A stretch of DNA of 64,000 bases from Actinoplanes italicus. Its GTDB lineage: Bacteria > Actinomycetota > Actinomycetes > Mycobacteriales > Micromonosporaceae. The first letter of the stretch is position 1. Every line of letters starts with the position of its first letter. The notes under the pieces are model-generated. The model was not told the DNA's origin and ran no database searches. It saw only the letters and a program-made list of their open reading frames with translations. The stretch lies in assembly GCF_003001815.1 (NCBI RefSeq), contig NZ_PVMZ01000032.1, positions 1 through 64,000 of the forward strand. Reading direction: 5' to 3'. The position numbers and the translations under genes are program-made. Below, piece after piece: positions 7,402 through 15,093 of the stretch.

Positions 7402-8388
7402 GTGCGTAAGAGCCTGTCTGTGGCGGTGTTCGGTGGCCTGCTGGCCGTCTCGGCTCTCGCCGGTTGTGGTGGCAGTGACAGTGGCGGCGAGAATGGTGGC
7501 GGCGACGACGGCAAGATCGTCCTCGGCTTCTCCCAGGTCGGTGCCGAGAGTGGTTGGCGTACCGCCAACACCGAGTCGATCAAGGCGTCCGCTGCGGCTG
7601 CCGGCATCGAGCTCAAGTTCTCCGACGCTCAGGGCAAGCAGGAGAACCAGATCAGCGACATCCGTGGCTTCATCACGCAGAAGGTGGACGTCATCGCCTT
7701 CTCGCCGGTGGTCACCTCCGGCTGGGACGCGGTGCTCAAGGAGGCCAAGGACGCCGGCATCCCGGTGATCCTGACCGACCGTGCCGTCGACTCGACGGAC
7801 ACCTCCCTCTACGAGTCCTTCATCGGCTCGGACTTCAAGGTCGAGGGTGAGAAGGCCGGCGACTGGCTGGTCAAGGAGTACGAGGGCAAGACCGGTGAGG
7901 TCGCCATCGTCGAGCTGCAGGGCACCACCGGTTCGGCTCCGGCCATCGACCGGCAGACCGGTTTCGCCGAGAAGATCAAGGCGAACCCGAACCTGAAGAT
8001 CGTCAAGACCCAGACCGGTGACTTCAAGCGTGCCGACGGCAAGACGGTCATGGAGACGTTCCTGCAGTCGGTTCCGAAGATCGACGTGCTGTACGCCCAC
8101 AACGACGACATGGGCCTCGGCGCCATCGAGGCGATCAAGGCGGCCGGCAAGAAGCCCGGCCAGGACATCAAGATCATCACCGTCGACGCGGTCAAGGACG
8201 GCATGACGGCCCTGGCCGCCGGCGAGATCAACTTCATCGTCGAGTGCAGCCCGCTCCTCGGTGACCAGCTGATGGAGACCGTCAAGAAGGTCAAGGACAA
8301 GCAGCCGGTGGAGAAGCGGATCCTCACCAAGGAGGGCACCTTCACCCAGGAAGAGGCCAAGGCGGCTCTGCCCACCCGCAAGTACTGA
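7402..8388 (+). CDS. Sugar ABC transporter substrate-binding lipoprotein (YtfQ/AraF-like)
   Basis: This 328-residue extracytoplasmic sugar receptor starts at GTG 7402 behind TGGAGG. The lipoprotein signal ends at LAGC (Cys near residue 22) and is followed by a Gly/Ser/Asp linker. The periplasmic-binding domain (peripla_BP_4 type) runs from about residue 38: LGFSQVGAESGWR, DVIAFSPVVTSGWD, PVILTDRAVD, YAHNDDMGLGAIEAI and ITVDAVKDGM. These are closest to the galactofuranose receptor YtfQ, a relative of the arabinose and ribose receptors. Its position between a LacI gene and araA points to L-arabinose, probably the furanose form. A strong stem-loop separates it from the ATPase gene, consistent with higher expression of the receptor. 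Confidence 0.92.
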   Translation: MRKSLSVAVFGGLLAVSALAGCGGSDSGGENGGGDDGKIVLGFSQVGAESGWRTANTESIKASAAAAGIELKFSDAQGKQENQISDIRGFITQKVDVIAFSPVVTSGWDAVLKEAKDAGIPVILTDRAVDSTDTSLYESFIGSDFKVEGEKAGDWLVKEYEGKTGEVAIVELQGTTGSAPAIDRQTGFAEKIKANPNLKIVKTQTGDFKRADGKTVMETFLQSVPKIDVLYAHNDDMGLGAIEAIKAAGKKPGQDIKIITVDAVKDGMTALAAGEINFIVECSPLLGDQLMETVKKVKDKQPVEKRILTKEGTFTQEEAKAALPTRKY

Positions 8389-8396
8389 TTGATTGC

Positions 8397-8432
8397 CCGC
8401 AGGTCGCCCCGGTCCGCCGGGGCGGCCTGCGG
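8397..8432 (+). promoter_or_regulatory. Intercistronic stem-loop between binding protein and ATPase genes
   Basis: A 16-bp stem starting CCGCAGGTCGCCCCGG pairs with the downstream arm with one wobble around a 4-nt loop (TCCG). It starts 9 bp after the receptor stop and ends 20 bp before the ATPase start. Such structures in importer operons stabilise the upstream message or partly terminate transcription. Confidence 0.6.
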
Positions 8433-8452
8433 AGCTCGAAACGGAGCAAGTG

Positions 8453-9979
8453 ATGGGCGAGCAGTCTCCGGTCCTCGAGATGACCGGAATCCGAAAAGTA
8501 TTCCCCGGCGTCGTCGCCCTCGACGGCGTCGATTTCCGTTTGTTCCCCGGTGAGGTCCACGCCCTCATGGGTGAGAACGGGGCCGGCAAGTCGACCCTGA
8601 TCAAGACCTTGACCGGCGTGTACGAGATCGACGGCGGCGAGATCAAGCTGGGCGGGGTGCCGGTGCGCATCTCCGGGCCGCTGCAGGCGCAGCAGGCCGG
8701 TGTCAGCACCGTCTACCAGGAGGTCAACCTCTGCACCAACCTCTCCGTCGCGGAGAACATCTTCATCGGCCGTGAGCCTCGTAGGTTCGGCAAGATCCAG
8801 TGGGGCAAGATGCGGCGGCGTGCCGCGGAGCTGCTCGCCCGGCTCGACCTCGACCTCGACGTGTCCGCGCCACTCAGCTCCTACTCCCTGGCGATCCAGC
8901 AGATGGTCGCCATCGCGCGCGCGATCGACATCGAAGCCCGGGTGCTCATCCTCGACGAGCCCACCTCCAGCCTCGACACCGCCGAGGTCGCGCAGCTCTT
9001 CCGGATCATGCGCCGCCTCAAGGAGTCCGGCGTGGCGATCCTCTTCGTCTCGCACTTCCTGGACCAGATCTACGAGATCTCCGACCGGCTCACGATCCTG
9101 CGCAACGGCCAGCTGATCAGCGAGCACCGGGTCGAGGAACTGACCCAGGTGCAGCTCGTCGAGAAGATGATCGGCAAGGAGCTCGCGGCCCTGGAGGACC
9201 TCGAGGACAAGGCACAGAGCAACCGGGAACGCGCCGCCGAGGCCAAACCGATTCTGGAAGCCAAGGGCCTTGGTCGTACGGGTGCGATCGCCCCGTACAA
9301 CCTGACCATCCACCAGGGTGAGGTGGTGGGTCTGGCCGGTCTGCTCGGTTCCGGCCGCACCGAACTGGCCCGCCTGCTCTTCGGCGCCGACAAGGCGGAC
9401 TCCGGCGAGCTGTGGGTGGACGGGAAGAAGACCACGCTGCGTGACCCGCAGGCCGCCATGAAGCACCGGATCGCCTTCTCCTCGGAGAACCGGCGCACCG
9501 AGGGCATCATCGGTGAGCTCAGCGTCCGGGAGAACATCATCCTGGCGCTGCAGGCCGCCCGCGGGTGGACCCGTCCGATCCCGCGCAAGAAGCAGGACGA
9601 GATCGTCGACAAGTACATCAAGGCGCTGCAGATCAGGCCCGCCGACCCGGAGCGCCCGGTCCGCAACCTCAGCGGCGGCAACCAGCAGAAGGTGCTGCTC
9701 GCGCGGTGGCTGATCACCGAGCCCCGGCTCCTGATCATCGACGAGCCGACCCGCGGTATCGACGTCGGCGCCAAGGCCGAGATCCAGCGGCTGGTGGCCG
9801 AGCTGTCCGACGGTGGCATGGCGGTGCTGTTCGTCAGCGCCGAGCTGGAGGAGGTCCTCCGGCTCAGCCACAAGATCGCGGTGCTGCGGGACCGGCGCCT
9901 GGTCGAGGAACTGGAGAACACCGCGGACGTCGACGCCGACCGCATCATGCAGACCATCGCCAGCGGAGCAACCTCATGA
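8453..9979 (+). CDS. Sugar ABC transporter ATPase, two nucleotide-binding domains (YtfR/AraG-like)
   Basis: This 508-residue duplicated ATPase powers sugar import at the inner face of the membrane. Domain 1 has Walker A GENGAGKST near residue 42 and Walker B LILDEPTSSLD near residue 165. Its signature segment SSYSLAIQQM is degenerate. Domain 2 has the degenerate Walker A GLLGSGRTEL, the strict signature LSGGNQQK and Walker B LLIIDEPTRGID. This asymmetry is normal for the RbsA/AraG/YtfR group. ATG 8453 is chosen with ACGGAG upstream. The frame is open further upstream, but through the stem-loop. The stop overlaps the next start (ATGA). Confidence 0.93.
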   Translation: MGEQSPVLEMTGIRKVFPGVVALDGVDFRLFPGEVHALMGENGAGKSTLIKTLTGVYEIDGGEIKLGGVPVRISGPLQAQQAGVSTVYQEVNLCTNLSVAENIFIGREPRRFGKIQWGKMRRRAAELLARLDLDLDVSAPLSSYSLAIQQMVAIARAIDIEARVLILDEPTSSLDTAEVAQLFRIMRRLKESGVAILFVSHFLDQIYEISDRLTILRNGQLISEHRVEELTQVQLVEKMIGKELAALEDLEDKAQSNRERAAEAKPILEAKGLGRTGAIAPYNLTIHQGEVVGLAGLLGSGRTELARLLFGADKADSGELWVDGKKTTLRDPQAAMKHRIAFSSENRRTEGIIGELSVRENIILALQAARGWTRPIPRKKQDEIVDKYIKALQIRPADPERPVRNLSGGNQQKVLLARWLITEPRLLIIDEPTRGIDVGAKAEIQRLVAELSDGGMAVLFVSAELEEVLRLSHKIAVLRDRRLVEELENTADVDADRIMQTIASGATS

Positions 9980-11001
9980 CGACCATCTTCAAGAACCGGC
10001 TGTTCTGGCCGGCGCTGATCCTGGTGGTGATGCTCGGCATCAACGCGTTCACCTCCAACCAGTTCATCACGATCAAGGACGGGCACCTCTTCGGCTCCCT
10101 GATCGACATCCTGCGCGGCAGCGCCCCGCTGATCCTCGTGGCGCTGGGCATGACGCTGGTCATCGCGACCGGCGGCATCGACCTGTCGGTCGGCTCGGTG
10201 ATGGCGATCTCCGGTGCGGTCGCCTGTCTGCTGATCAGCGACCTCGACAATCAGAACAGCCTCAGTGGTGTGTTCATCGCGATCGGCGCCGCGATCCTGG
10301 TGTCGCTGGCGGCCGGACTCTGGAACGGCACGCTGGTCGCGGTGGTCGGGATCCAGCCGATCATCGCGACGCTGATCCTGATGGTGGCCGGGCGCGGCCT
10401 TGCGCAGCTGTTCACCGAGGGCCAGATCATCAACGTGCAGTCCGGGCCGTACTCGGCTCTCGCCTCCGGTTTCTTCCTGACCCTGCCGATCGCGCTGCTG
10501 ATCGCCGCGGCCGCGGTGGGCCTGACCGTCCTGCTGACCCGGCGCACCGCTCTCGGCCTGCTGCTGGAGTCGGTCGGCGGAAGCCCGACGGCCAGCCGGC
10601 TGGCCGGCATCGGCGCGCGCCGGATCACGATCATGACGTACGTGGTGGCGGGAGCGTTCGCCGGTCTCGCCGGCCTGATCGCCAGCGCCGACATCAAGAG
10701 CGCGGACAGCATCTCGGCCGGCAACCTGATCGAGCTCGACGCCATCCTGGCCGTGGTCATCGGTGGCACCGCACTCATCGGTGGCCGGTTCTCGATCATC
10801 GGCACGGTGCTCGGTGCGGTCATCATCCAGACGCTGCGGGTCACCGTGGTCGCGATCGGCATCCCCGCCGAGGCGAACCTGCTGTTCAAGTCCGTCGTGG
10901 TGGTGGCCCTCTGCCTGTCGCAGTCGCCGGAGTTCCGGGCGAAGGTCTTCGGGCGCTTCAAGTCACGTCCTGCTGCTGAGAAGGTTGGAGTACCGGCATG
11001 A
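9976..11001 (+). CDS. Sugar ABC transporter permease 1 (YtfT/AraH-like)
   Basis: This 341-residue integral membrane subunit of the branched-chain/ribose permease family has about 8-10 hydrophobic segments. The family motif GMTLVIATGGIDLSVGS is near residue 60, and the conserved AVVIGGTALIGGRFSIIGT loop near residue 260 contacts the ATPase. Its start overlaps the ATPase stop and its stop overlaps the next start, so translation is coupled. Two different permeases in one operon match the YtfT-YjfF arrangement of the galactofuranose importer rather than the single AraH of the E. coli arabinose system. Confidence 0.92.
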   Translation: MTTIFKNRLFWPALILVVMLGINAFTSNQFITIKDGHLFGSLIDILRGSAPLILVALGMTLVIATGGIDLSVGSVMAISGAVACLLISDLDNQNSLSGVFIAIGAAILVSLAAGLWNGTLVAVVGIQPIIATLILMVAGRGLAQLFTEGQIINVQSGPYSALASGFFLTLPIALLIAAAAVGLTVLLTRRTALGLLLESVGGSPTASRLAGIGARRITIMTYVVAGAFAGLAGLIASADIKSADSISAGNLIELDAILAVVIGGTALIGGRFSIIGTVLGAVIIQTLRVTVVAIGIPAEANLLFKSVVVVALCLSQSPEFRAKVFGRFKSRPAAEKVGVPA

Positions 11002-12023
11002 CCACCACGGACATGACTCCGGTCACCAAGGGCGGGGAGGGTCCGGAGCTCAACAAGCGGCGCCGGGTCTACAAGCCGAACACCAAGTACGTCCCGATCC
11101 TGGCGACGCTCTTCCTGCTGATCGTCATGTACAGCAGCGGTGTGGCCAACTACCGGAACTTCGACGACCCGAGCGTCATCGTCAACCTGTTCCGGGACAA
11201 CGCGGTGCTGCTGGTGGTCGCGGTCGGCATGACCTTCGTGATCCTCACCGGCGGCATCGACCTGTCGGTCGGCGCGGTCATCTCGCTGACCACGATCCTG
11301 ACAGCCACCCTGCTCAAGGCCGACTGGCCGCCGCTCGTCGTGCTGCCGGCGGTGCTGCTGCTGGGCGCGCTGATCGGCGCCGGCCAGGGAGCGGTGATCC
11401 ACTTCTTCAAGGTGGAGCCGTTCATCGCCACGCTGGCCGGGCTCTTCCTGGCCCGCGGCGCGGCGCTGACCATCAACGACGAGTCGGTCCCGATCCGCGA
11501 CGACATGTGGCGGGAGATCTCGGACTACCGGATCGTGCTGGCCGACGGCGTCGTCACCAAGCCGATCGCCATCATCGCGGTGCTCGCCGTGCTGGTCGCC
11601 GCGGCGGTGCTGGCCTGGACCCGCTTCGGCCGCAATGTCTACGCGATCGGCGGCAACTCCGACTCGGCGCTGCTGATGGGTCTGCCCGTCGGTCGTACCA
11701 AGATCGCCGTCTACACCCTGAGCGGTTTCTGCGCGGCGCTCGGCGGTGTGCTGTTCAGCATCAACTCCACCTCCGGCTGGGCCCTGCAGGGCAACGGCAT
11801 GGAGCTGGACGCGATCGCCGCCTGCGTCATCGGCGGCGTGCTGCTGACCGGCGGTTCCGGTTTCGTGTGGGGCACCCTGCTCGGCGTTCTGGTCACCGGT
11901 CTGATCCGGACGATCATCAACTTCCAGGGCGATCTGAACGCGGCCTGGAGCCGGATCATCATCGGCGTGCTCCTGTTCGCCTTCATCGTGATGCAGCGGC
12001 TCGTCACGAGAAAAGCGAAGTAA
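10998..12023 (+). CDS. Sugar ABC transporter permease 2 (YjfF-like)
   Basis: This is a 341-residue paralogue of the preceding permease and probably pairs with it. An N-terminal cytoplasmic tail of about 30 residues is followed by hydrophobic segments. GMTFVILTGGIDLSVGAV lies near residue 75 and AACVIGGVLLTGGSGFVWGT near residue 275. The start overlaps the previous stop by ATGA. araA begins 37 bp downstream in the same direction, so importer and isomerase form one operon. Confidence 0.92.
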   Translation: MTTTDMTPVTKGGEGPELNKRRRVYKPNTKYVPILATLFLLIVMYSSGVANYRNFDDPSVIVNLFRDNAVLLVVAVGMTFVILTGGIDLSVGAVISLTTILTATLLKADWPPLVVLPAVLLLGALIGAGQGAVIHFFKVEPFIATLAGLFLARGAALTINDESVPIRDDMWREISDYRIVLADGVVTKPIAIIAVLAVLVAAAVLAWTRFGRNVYAIGGNSDSALLMGLPVGRTKIAVYTLSGFCAALGGVLFSINSTSGWALQGNGMELDAIAACVIGGVLLTGGSGFVWGTLLGVLVTGLIRTIINFQGDLNAAWSRIIIGVLLFAFIVMQRLVTRKAK

Positions 12024-12060
12024 TCAGCATGACTTACACAAGTACGAGAAAGGCGACCAC

Positions 12061-13542
12061 ATGAGCAACGGGGAAATCTGGTTCCTCACCGGCAGTCAGG
12101 GGCTCTACGGGCCGGAGACCCTGGATCAGGTCGCCTCCCAGTCGCGGGAGATCGCCGCCAAGCTGGACGCCCAGCTCGACGCGGACGTGGTCTGGCAGCC
12201 GGTGCTGACCAGCGCCGAGCAGATCCTGGACGTGTGCCGCCGGGCCTCGTCGACGCCCGGTGTGCTGGGCGTGGTCGCCTGGATGCACACGTTCTCCCCG
12301 GCCAAGATGTGGATCGCCGGTCTGGACGCGCTGCGGGCGCCGCTGCTGCACCTGCACACCCAGCACAACGTCGAGCTGCCCTGGTCCGAGATCGACATGG
12401 ACTTCATGAACCTCAACCAGGCCGCCCACGGCGACCGGGAGTTCGGGTTCATCGAGGCCCGGCTCGGCGTGCCGCGCAAGACGGTGGCCGGTCACGTCAG
12501 CAACCCGGCCGTGGTCGCGCGCATCGCGACCTGGGTGAAGGCGGCCCGCGGTTACTCCGCGATGCGCAACCTCAAGCTGGCGCGGTTCGGCGACAACATG
12601 CGCGACGTGGCGGTCACCGAGGGCGACAAGGTCGAGGCCCAGCTGCGGTTCGGCGTCTCGGTCAACACGTACGGGGTGAACGACCTGGTCGCGGTCGTCG
12701 ACCAGCAGCCGGACGCCGAGATCGACAAGCTCGTCGAGGAGTACAAGGACACGTACGAGGTCGCTCCGGAACTGCTCGGCGACCGGCTCGACTCCCTGCG
12801 CTACGGCGCCCGGATCGAGCTCGGCCTGCGGCAGTTCCTGACCGAGGGCGGCTTCCGCGCGTTCACGTCGAACTTCGAGGACCTCGGCGGGCTCCGTCAG
12901 CTGCCCGGTCTCGCGGTCCAGCGCCTGATGGCCGACGGCTACGGCTTCGGCGGCGAGGGCGACTGGAAGACGTCGGTCCTGGTGCACACGCTGAAGGCGA
13001 TGGCCCCCGGCGGTGGCACCTCCTTCATGGAGGACTACACCTACGACCTGACACCGGGCAACGAGGTCATCCTCGGCGCCCACATGCTCGAGGTGTGCCC
13101 GTCGATCGCCGCGTCCAAGCCGAAGCTGGAGATCCACCCGCTCGGCATCGGTGGCCGTGAGGACCCGGTCCGCCTGGTCTTCGACGCCGCTCCGGGTAGG
13201 GCGATCGTGCTCGGCCTGGCCGACCTGGGGGAGCGGTTCCGCCTGGTCGCCAACGAGATCGAGGTGGTGCCGCCGACCGCTCCGCTGCCGAAGCTGCCGG
13301 TCGCGCGGGCGGTCTGGAAGCCGGCCCCGTCGCTGTCCACGTCGGCCGAGTGCTGGCTGACCGCGGGCGGCCCGCACCACACCGTGCTGTCCTCGGCGGT
13401 GGGCGCGGAGGAACTGGCCGACCTGGCCGAGATGGTGGGCACCGAGCTGCTGGTGATCGACGAGTCGACCACGACCCGCTCGTTCGCCAAGGAGGTGCGC
13501 TGGAACCAGGCGTACCACCGTCTGGCCCGCGGTTTCCGCTGA
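12061..13542 (+). CDS. araA: L-arabinose isomerase
   Basis: AraA interconverts L-arabinose and L-ribulose in the cytoplasm and needs Mn2+. At 493 residues it has the family's usual length and is recognisable end to end: EIWFLTGSQGLYGPETL at the N terminus, WMHTFSPAKMWI, LHLHTQHNVELPW, DFMNLNQAAHGDREFG, GFGGEGDWKTSVLVH with a metal-binding Glu, and FMEDYTYDL. ATG 12061 is preceded by GAAAGG. It is the last gene of the arabinose operon and is followed by a strong hairpin. Ribulokinase (araB), which should act between AraA and AraD, is not in the window. Confidence 0.96.
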   Translation: MSNGEIWFLTGSQGLYGPETLDQVASQSREIAAKLDAQLDADVVWQPVLTSAEQILDVCRRASSTPGVLGVVAWMHTFSPAKMWIAGLDALRAPLLHLHTQHNVELPWSEIDMDFMNLNQAAHGDREFGFIEARLGVPRKTVAGHVSNPAVVARIATWVKAARGYSAMRNLKLARFGDNMRDVAVTEGDKVEAQLRFGVSVNTYGVNDLVAVVDQQPDAEIDKLVEEYKDTYEVAPELLGDRLDSLRYGARIELGLRQFLTEGGFRAFTSNFEDLGGLRQLPGLAVQRLMADGYGFGGEGDWKTSVLVHTLKAMAPGGGTSFMEDYTYDLTPGNEVILGAHMLEVCPSIAASKPKLEIHPLGIGGREDPVRLVFDAAPGRAIVLGLADLGERFRLVANEIEVVPPTAPLPKLPVARAVWKPAPSLSTSAECWLTAGGPHHTVLSSAVGAEELADLAEMVGTELLVIDESTTTRSFAKEVRWNQAYHRLARGFR

Positions 13543-13551
13543 GCCGTCGCC

Positions 13552-13581
13552 GCCCCGCCCGGACATCGTGCCGGGCGGGGC
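13552..13581 (+). terminator. Terminator of the arabinose operon
   Basis: An 11-bp perfect GC stem (GCCCCGCCCGG with its complement) and an 8-nt loop (ACATCGTG) begin 10 bp after the araA stop. Confidence 0.75.
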
Positions 13582-13673
13582 AACCGGAATTACCGTAAGA
13601 TCCGCCGGTCTCGCCCATGTGGCTCGAGGCCCGTTTCTCTTGTGCGTCTCAGAGCCTCACGTTATTCGACTTG

Positions 13674-13686
13674 TTAACGGTAACTA
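13674..13686. promoter_or_regulatory. Third AACGGTAAC LacI-type site, overlapping the lepB-like stop
   Basis: GTTAACGGTAACT shares the nine-base core AACGGTAAC (13676-13684) with the two sites upstream of the importer operon. It overlaps the stop codon of the minus-strand signal peptidase gene, so it is not an obvious promoter site. It may be a distal auxiliary operator or chance. Confidence 0.35.
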
Positions 13687-14129
13687 GAGGCTTCGGGACC
13701 ATGGCCCCGTAATTCGCAGAGCACCCGGCCGACCACGGTGGAGCGCCGGACGAAACCCCAGGTCCGTGAGTCCGCGCTGTCGGGGTTGTCGCCGAGCACG
13801 ACGCAGGACCCCGGCGGGACCACGCCGGTCCCGACCGTCGGCACGACGGCGCGGGGCACCGGGTCCCCCGGTAGGGCCGCCATCCGTTTGACCAGGTAAT
13901 CGCTGGCCCCCCGAGGGCGCGACGCCGCGTCCGGATGCCGGATGAGGATCACGTCACCACGTCGCGGCTGCGCGCCGCGCAGGGCGAGCAGGCGGGCGCC
14001 GCTCCGGTGGGCGGGTTCCATGCTGTGGCCGGTCACCTCGACGATCAGCAGCGACCGGCGCAGCGCCAGCACGCCGAGGATGCCCAGCCCGAGAGCGCCC
14101 ACCAGGCGAGCGATATGACTTCTCATCAT
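13674..14129 (-). CDS. S26-family signal peptidase-like protease
   Basis: This 151-residue S26 serine protease (signal peptidase I/LexA clan) has a membrane anchor at about residues 6-23. The catalytic serine lies in GHSMEP (Ser36) and the general-base lysine in YLVKRMAALPGD (Lys81). The later box GDNPDSADSRTWG is also conserved, so the active site looks intact. It is shorter than housekeeping LepB, like the specialised S26 enzymes found beside secreted-peptide genes. ATG 14129 (or the adjacent ATG 14126) follows GCTCGGGA. A LacI-type operator lies just upstream. It is divergent from the thioredoxin/ABC/peptide genes, and the AXA site in the peptide at 17719 would suit it. That link is inferred. 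Confidence 0.82.
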   Translation of the reverse strand: MMRSHIARLVGALGLGILGVLALRRSLLIVEVTGHSMEPAHRSGARLLALRGAQPRRGDVILIRHPDAASRPRGASDYLVKRMAALPGDPVPRAVVPTVGTGVVPPGSCVVLGDNPDSADSRTWGFVRRSTVVGRVLCELRGHGPEASSYR

Positions 14130-14145
14130 TCCCGAGCCTGTGATA

Positions 14146-14160
14146 GATAGCGCTAACATT
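14146..14160. promoter_or_regulatory. LacI-type operator in the divergent region before the peptide cluster
   Basis: GATAGCGCTAACATT shares the core TAGCGCTAACAT with the araD operator. It lies 17 bp upstream of the S26 protease start and about 95 bp before the divergent MauE remnant, suggesting shared control with the arabinose genes. Confidence 0.5.
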
Positions 14161-14240
14161 CAAGTATTGACATCAATTACAGGCGAGGTTACTTTGCGGT
14201 GATCGTGGAGTCGTCGAATTCTTCGCCATGACCGACGTCA

Positions 14241-14438
14241 ATGCGCTCCACGGTAAAACGCATCAGGAACGGGGGTTCCACCTTGATCGTTTTCGCCGTT
14301 GCCGTGCTCATCGTCGCGGCCGTCCTTCTCGTTTCCGCCGCCTCGATACCGCGGTCGCGTGACGCGTACGAACGATTCCGCGGTGGAGCCGTGGAGCTCG
14401 GCACCGTTCCCGGAAGGCCTGCCGGCCCCGCCCGCTGA
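14241..14438 (+). pseudogene. Remnant of a MauE/DoxX-type redox membrane protein
   Basis: The 65-residue frame holds one hydrophobic helix (LIVFAVAVLIVAAVLLVSAA) followed by PRSRDAYERFRGGAVELGTV and a Gly/Pro end. That order, helix then a basic RSR-A-x-x-x-F motif, resembles the first helix and loop of MauE proteins. Those normally have four helices, about 150-180 residues, and lie directly before MauD. Here three helices are missing and the next 120 bp contain none. The upstream DNA has lower GC. A TTG at 14282 behind GGGGG could start a 51-residue one-helix protein, so a small functional membrane peptide is the alternative. The MauE assignment is from motif memory, not a search. Confidence 0.4.
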
Positions 14439-14562
14439 GCGGGTTCCCGCCCTGCCGTCCCCGCTGAGCGGCTCCCGCCGGCACCGCCCGACGGGTCCGG
14501 CGCTCCCTCGCACCGGCTCCGCTCCCGGGCCGGCCGTGTCTTCGTACCGGAAGGATCTGCTC

Positions 14563-15093
14563 GTGTTGCTGACCGTAGCGGTCGTGGCCCTGACCGTCTT
14601 CGTCCTGATCGACCTCCTGCTGACCGCCGCCGTCATCCGGCGGCTGCGCGAGACCGAGGCCCGTCTCGCCGAGCTCACTCCGACGACCCGGCCGGGGGTG
14701 ATGACCGGCACGTCCATGCCGGACTTCAGCGCCGCCGAGGACACGTTCACCCGGGCCGGCGTCAGTGGAGCCCCGCTGCTGCTCGCGTTCTTCGCCACCG
14801 GCTGCCGCTACTGCCCGACCCAGGCCGAACAACTCGCCCACCGCTCCGCGGAGATCACCGGCCAGGGAATCCGGACCGTCTCCGTGCTGACCGTGATCGA
14901 CGACGACGCCCCCGACGACCTGACGCCGATCCTGGAGAAGTCCGGCACCGTGGTGACCGAGCACGGGCCGGGCGGCCTGATGGCCACCTTCTCGGTCACC
15001 GGCACGCCGACGTTCCTGCTGTACGACCGGAACGGCACCCTCCTCGGTTCCGGCAACGCGCTCGAGGAGGCCATGGAGCGATGGATCCCGTGA
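14563..15093 (+). CDS. Membrane-anchored thioredoxin-like oxidoreductase (MauD/TlpA-like)
   Basis: This is a 176-residue protein if started at GTG 14563 behind GGAAGGA. The frame is open for 88 more codons, but they are low-complexity Pro/Arg. An N-terminal membrane helix (residues 1-22) ends in VIRRLRETEARL, as in MauD. The thioredoxin fold follows, with the active-site pair CRYC at Cys81-Cys84 and the cis-Pro loop GTPTFLLYD. It should act outside the membrane, making or reshuffling disulfides. Its position before an exporter and an 8-cysteine peptide suggests that peptide as substrate. The stop lies 10 bp inside the exporter gene (4-codon overlap). Confidence 0.8.
   Translation: MLLTVAVVALTVFVLIDLLLTAAVIRRLRETEARLAELTPTTRPGVMTGTSMPDFSAAEDTFTRAGVSGAPLLLAFFATGCRYCPTQAEQLAHRSAEITGQGIRTVSVLTVIDDDAPDDLTPILEKSGTVVTEHGPGGLMATFSVTGTPTFLLYDRNGTLLGSGNALEEAMERWIP

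Noticed and set aside
14299..14562. 88-residue N-terminal extension of the thioredoxin-like protein
   Set aside because: It is Pro/Arg/Ser low complexity, and a ribosome site and membrane helix fit GTG 14563 much better.
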